This document shows, piece by piece, positions 60,220 through 64,000 of a stretch of DNA of 64,000 nucleotides. The DNA is from Codonopsis lanceolata (taxonomy: Eukaryota; Streptophyta; Magnoliopsida; Asterales; Campanulaceae): NCBI GenBank assembly GCA_013146195.2, contig CM028378.1, positions 90,144,295 to 90,208,294 on the forward strand, in the 5' to 3' direction. Position numbers and translations under genes: made by a program. The notes beneath the pieces are model-generated. The model worked only from the letters and a program-made list of their open reading frames with translations, had not been told where the DNA came from and did no database searches. How positions within the stretch are numbered: the stretch's first letter is position 1; each line of letters opens with the position of its first letter.

Positions 60220-61110
60220 TAAACATAAAAAATAGTAACTAAAACAAAAATAATAGTTCCGGAGTTAAGAAAACAAAAATTTAAGTGGTTAGTAAAATCA
60301 AAATAATTTATGGAACAAGCCACTATAAAAATAAAAGTTACGAATCAACAAAACAAAAATAATTTAATGCGAAGGTTAGTAAAAAAAATAATTTCTGAAC
60401 AAAAGTTTAAAAAAATTCTTAAAAATATATATGTAAACCAAAAATATGTTAGTAAAATAAAAATATTTGTTGGAACAAAAGTAATAATTATAGTCAACAA
60501 AAACATAAAAAAAATTAAACTGAGGCTACTAAAATAATAATAATAAATTACGGACAAAAAATTTAAAACAAATTCTTAAAAATAGCTATGTAAAAAAAAT
60601 ACATTAGTTAAATAAAAATATTTTATGGAATAAAAATAATAGTTACGGAGTCAATAAAACAAAAATAATTTAAATTGAGGTTAGTAAAATTATAAAAATA
60701 ATTTACTGAACAGAAGTTTAAAACAAATTCTTAAAAATAGTTATGTAAAAAAATATGTTAGTAAAATAAAAATATTTGATGGAACAAAAATAATAGTTAC
60801 AGAGTCAATAAAACAAAACAATTTAAATTGAGGTTAGCAAAATAATAATAAAAAATTACGGAATTTTTTTTTCCGTAAAAGTAATTCTTGAAAATAAAAC
60901 AAAAATAATAGTTACGAAGTCAATAAAACAAAAAAATATAATGGAAGTTATTAAAATCAAAATAATTTACAAAACAAAAATAATAGTTAACGGTAAAAAT
61001 AATTTCGTTATTTTGATTTTAACTTATTTTCATTTAAGAAATTTCTTGAAGATATTGATATGCGTTGAAGATGAAAAACCAACTAATAAGATAACAAATG
61101 TTGTGTATAA
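60220..61110. repeat. degenerate tandem repeat, period near 150 bp, A-rich on plus (unit D)
   Basis: Inverse copy of the T-rich arrays in A, B and C. The Mutator-like element ends just before it. Confidence 0.75.
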
Positions 61111-61304
61111 GGAATTTTTTTAGAATTTATAAAGATTAGTGATATACTTATGTGTAATTGTTAATAAACTGATCCTTCTTATTTTTTTTATGTATGATTT
61201 AGTTGACGTGTGTTTAACGCACGTGTTAAAAAAACTAGTTAAAATAATCATAAAGTAAAAGCATGAGTGAGCATAATTTTATGACAATCTTTAATTTTAA
61301 TTTG

Positions 61305-61445
61305 AAGAAAACAAAAAGAATGCATGTGAAAAAGGTGGGTGCCAAGAATCAAGTAGCTCAGATGGAAATAAGAATGGAGGAGAAATTGAAGGATCATCTC
61401 AATCTCAAGAAGTTGAAATTGTGCCAGCAACAGCTGCTGCAGCAA
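61305..61445 (+). pseudogene. split copy of the 6139-6393 exon (unit D)
   Basis: Plus-strand reading of the exon's 5' part, up to the CACTA edge at 61446, as in B and C. Confidence 0.6.
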
Positions 61446-62070
61446 CACTACAAGAAAAGAAAGCAACTGAAACGGAATTTTCGGTTGCAATTCAAGAAAA
61501 TTGGTTTTAAATTGATGTTTACAACGGAAAATGTCCGTAACAAAGTCCATTGCAATAAGCCTCGTCGCAAAACTATGCAACTACTTTGTTGTGGTTGCAA
61601 AAACCTTGCAACGGAAAAAAGTAGTTGTAGTTTCAGTTGTGATGTGTTTCCTATGACGTCTTTTACGTCTGTTGCAAATAACAACTGATTTATTTATGTT
61701 TCTAATTTGCAACTGGTGTTTCTGTTTCAAATTTGTTACACATAGAACTAAACTAGCAACTGAATTTTTCAGTTTCAAGTAGGCAACCTAATTTGCAATT
61801 GGTTTTTCTGTTTCAAATTTGTTACATAGAGAACTAAACTAGCTACTGAAATTTTCAGTTTCAAGTATGCAACATAATTTGCACCTGTTTTTCTGTTTCA
61901 AATTTGTTACACATAGAACTAAATTAGCAACTAAATTTTTCAGTTTCAAGTATGCAACCTAATGTTTCGGTTGCGAAAGTTCGTTGTTAGATTGTAACTA
62001 AATTTAAAAGAAAAGAAAATTCTTGCAACGAAAAATTATGTTGCAAAAAATTATTTTTTGAAAATAAAAT
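61446..62070 (+). mobile_element. CACTA terminus with subterminal repeats (unit D)
   Basis: Edge CACTACAAGAAAAGAAAGC, then alternating GTTGC/GCAAC and AACGGAAAA motifs. Remainder of the element continues to the right, as in B and C. Confidence 0.75.
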
Positions 62071-62290
62071 ATTACCAATATTATGTCTATAAATATTTCT
62101 CAATTGTACAAAATTGAACATTTCACTTAAAATATCTTAAATCAAACAATTAAAGTCAACAAAGCTTCAAACATTACATTCAAAATGAATTGACAAACTG
62201 TCATATTAAAGCAAATCGTTAAACTACATAGAATTGTCAAGTTGTCATACTTTAAACTATATAAGAGCTCGTGGACGATGCTCGGAGCCT

Positions 62291-62468
62291 CTATGTCCTC
62301 AAATTGAGCATCTCATGGAATTGCAACGGAAAATCATTTTTCATTTGCTCAAATTTAGCCTTATGTGGATTGTAATTGTGCCGTGACTTCATCTCTCATT
62401 TTCTCAACTCTTTCAGTCAACTTATCTTCAAACACTTGGGTCTGTGTGAAACCTTTCCTGAACCTTTC
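62291..62468 (-). pseudogene. coding relic beside the CACTA end (unit D)
   Basis: Counterpart of 25317-25496 on minus. It lacks the TGA of B and C but carries a small length change at the same place, so its frame is shifted. Confidence 0.38.
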
Positions 62469-63252
62469 ACTATAATGGCATAAAAACAACAAAATGATGG
62501 TTGCAAGCCTGCTCGTGACAATCAATCATCACAACTTATAAACAGCTAATATTAATGCAACACTTATATCTCTAATGAGATAACACAAGTCTCCAATACT
62601 TGCACCAAAAAATTGCACATTGCATGGGAAGTCTCTAAAGCTTTCCATATGTTACCGCAAAAAGAATTTCTATCAGTAGAAAAGTACTCATTTTAAAGTA
62701 GAAAAGTACTCATTTTTTGTTTATTTTGTCAGTGAGACATTTTAACTTACTTGAGAGGTAGACAGTTAAATGAAATGTTTATATACACATTCAACAATAT
62801 ATTGGCATAAAAACAAAGCAATGGCATCTAGATTTAATTGCAAGATGTAATACACACATTCTACCATTTACTGTGTCAGTACGTACACGTCGGCTTATGT
62901 AGTGTAAAAGTAGTATATTACACATTCTTTCCTTCACTTTTTTTTGTTCTTTGATGATCTTTTTTTTTCTTTTTACAATTGAGGGCTTCTCTGGTAACAC
63001 GAAGGAAGAGGTATCAAATGGCAAGACGCCTCCACGACAGAATATAGACAGATTTCAAACACTTGTTTACAGGTTTATCAGCAAATTCCTAGTTCAGTTC
63101 TTGGTTGTGCCTAAATATACATATTCTATATTAATTTACTTCTCCTGCATTTCGTTGCTCTGGGCTCTAAATGATTTATGTTACAACTTACAAGACCATT
63201 ACCCCCACTTTATAATCATAAGCGCTCAAGATGAAAATATGAGATTACTTAC

Positions 63253-63347
63253 CTCTGCTCTAATAGTGTACCCATCTGAACATGTCTCCATTCATTGCAA
63301 GAAGGGAAGCGTACAAAGAAAACTACTCTGCTATAAGGCATATACAT
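63253..63347 (-). pseudogene. exon-like fragment of unknown gene (unit D)
   Basis: Counterpart of 24440-24533 on minus with a GTAAGT donor. One base change near 63300 (cttgcaagaag) differs from B and C. Confidence 0.33.
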
Positions 63348-64000
63348 CTTGGTCAATTAAACAGATTTAACAAGTTAATTACAGGTGGACAACATGGCTG
63401 TCATATCTTCATGGTCAAGCCTTCGAATCCTCTAAGAAAGAAGGTATTCTAATCATTCTATTACTGGTGAATGAACAAAAAGGTAGAAGAATCGTTCTAT
63501 CAGTAGTGACTGAAGTGACATCCTAATTATATACAGCCTTAGTAGGTCATAGTCACTAAGAACCTCAATATCTAAGTGCCAAATATTATCCCACTTCAAA
63601 ATTCAACAGAATGCCCAAAATACTAGAAATGCACAACCAAGTCCCACGACTCGACTTCTGTATCCTTAGTGAACTATTGAATGTTCATGATAGAAGAAAA
63701 TATCCTACACCCTATGTTAAATGATTAAGATGGCCTGGAGGAAGCAGGACTTGATTCATGAAAAGCTTTTCCATCCCAGGAGACGGAATAGAAGTATCAA
63801 TCATACTTATCACAAAAAAAAAAAAAAAATAGAAGTATCAATCATGATTACCCTTGTCAAACATTTAGACTTGAGGTAAACTGGGTAATTGATAAACTAA
63901 ATTTCTGAATTTAAGGTCGAAGCATAGAAAGTGTAAAATAAAAGCTTAAATCATTTTCAGTAGCCCCCCTATAATACTGGGTAATGTGTATTCAAAATAG

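Larger units (their letters stand above)
54836..64000. repeat. repeat unit D, inverted copy of unit B
   Basis: Reads as the reverse complement of B from its right end (31163) to about 23820, where the window ends. It carries the gypsy relic, SINE, hairpin, microsatellite, A-rich tandem repeat, split exon and CACTA end in the expected inverse order. A Mutator-like element (58409-60195) is inserted. It retains the SINE segment that C has lost. Confidence 0.9.

Noticed and set aside
60310..60537. Lysine-rich 75-codon frame in unit D
   Set aside because: It is the A-rich tandem repeat read as codons.
1..64000. CRISPR arrays, operons, riboswitches or bacterial elements
   Set aside because: The window is eukaryotic; the repeats seen are microsatellites, degenerate tandem repeats or transposons, with no regular spacer pattern.

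Overview
The window is repeat-dominated plant nuclear DNA with no intact host gene that I can recognise. Ty1/copia, Ty3/gypsy, LINE, tRNA-SINE, hAT, CACTA, Mutator-like and Harbinger-like pieces are nested in AT-rich DNA. Element types, splice-site style and (AT)n(GT)n microsatellites suggest a flowering plant, probably a eudicot; I do not claim a species. A run of 100 N at 53030-53129 is an assembly gap.

Layout. 1-5957: 3' part of a Sirevirus-like copia element, with broken pol, a broken env-like gene that keeps an intron, and an LTR. 5958-12057: repeat unit A, with a 2.65-kb solo LTR (8010-10661) in its microsatellite. 12058-23391: a minus-strand chromovirus of Tekay/Del type. Its 3' LTR is split by a 5'-truncated LINE (14598-17742), its 5' LTR is cut short, and gag and pol carry stops and frameshifts. 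23142-31171: unit B. 31172-33294: truncated LTR of a third gypsy family. 33295-39678: unit C, a direct near-identical duplicate of B about 10.15 kb away. 39679-47501: a second truncated Tekay-like element, interrupted by a hAT element (41842-42581, 8-bp target duplication) and a 3.9-kb solo LTR (42940-46848, 5-bp target duplication). 47502-53735: small fragments, namely two CACTA right ends, two LINE remnants, a Harbinger-like MITE, twin MITEs, a probable LTR leader and the gap. 53736-54835: unassigned DNA, one unknown ORF and a gypsy integrase tail. 54836-64000: unit D, the same unit inverted, with a Mutator-like element (58409-60195, 9-bp target duplication) carrying GC-rich, Pack-MULE-like cargo.

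Unit A keeps an uninterrupted coding exon (6139-6393, minus). In B, C and D the end of a CACTA element sits at the matching point of that exon, which dates A as the pre-insertion form. B, C and D also share exon-like fragments and a T/A-asymmetric tandem repeat, and B and D share a SINE.

Nothing here forms a working pathway: all recognised coding regions are transposon-derived and broken. The best leads are the Pack-MULE-like cargo, the intron at the env-like start codon, a TATA-leader-splice-donor layout shared by three LTR families, and rearrangement breakpoints at palindromes.
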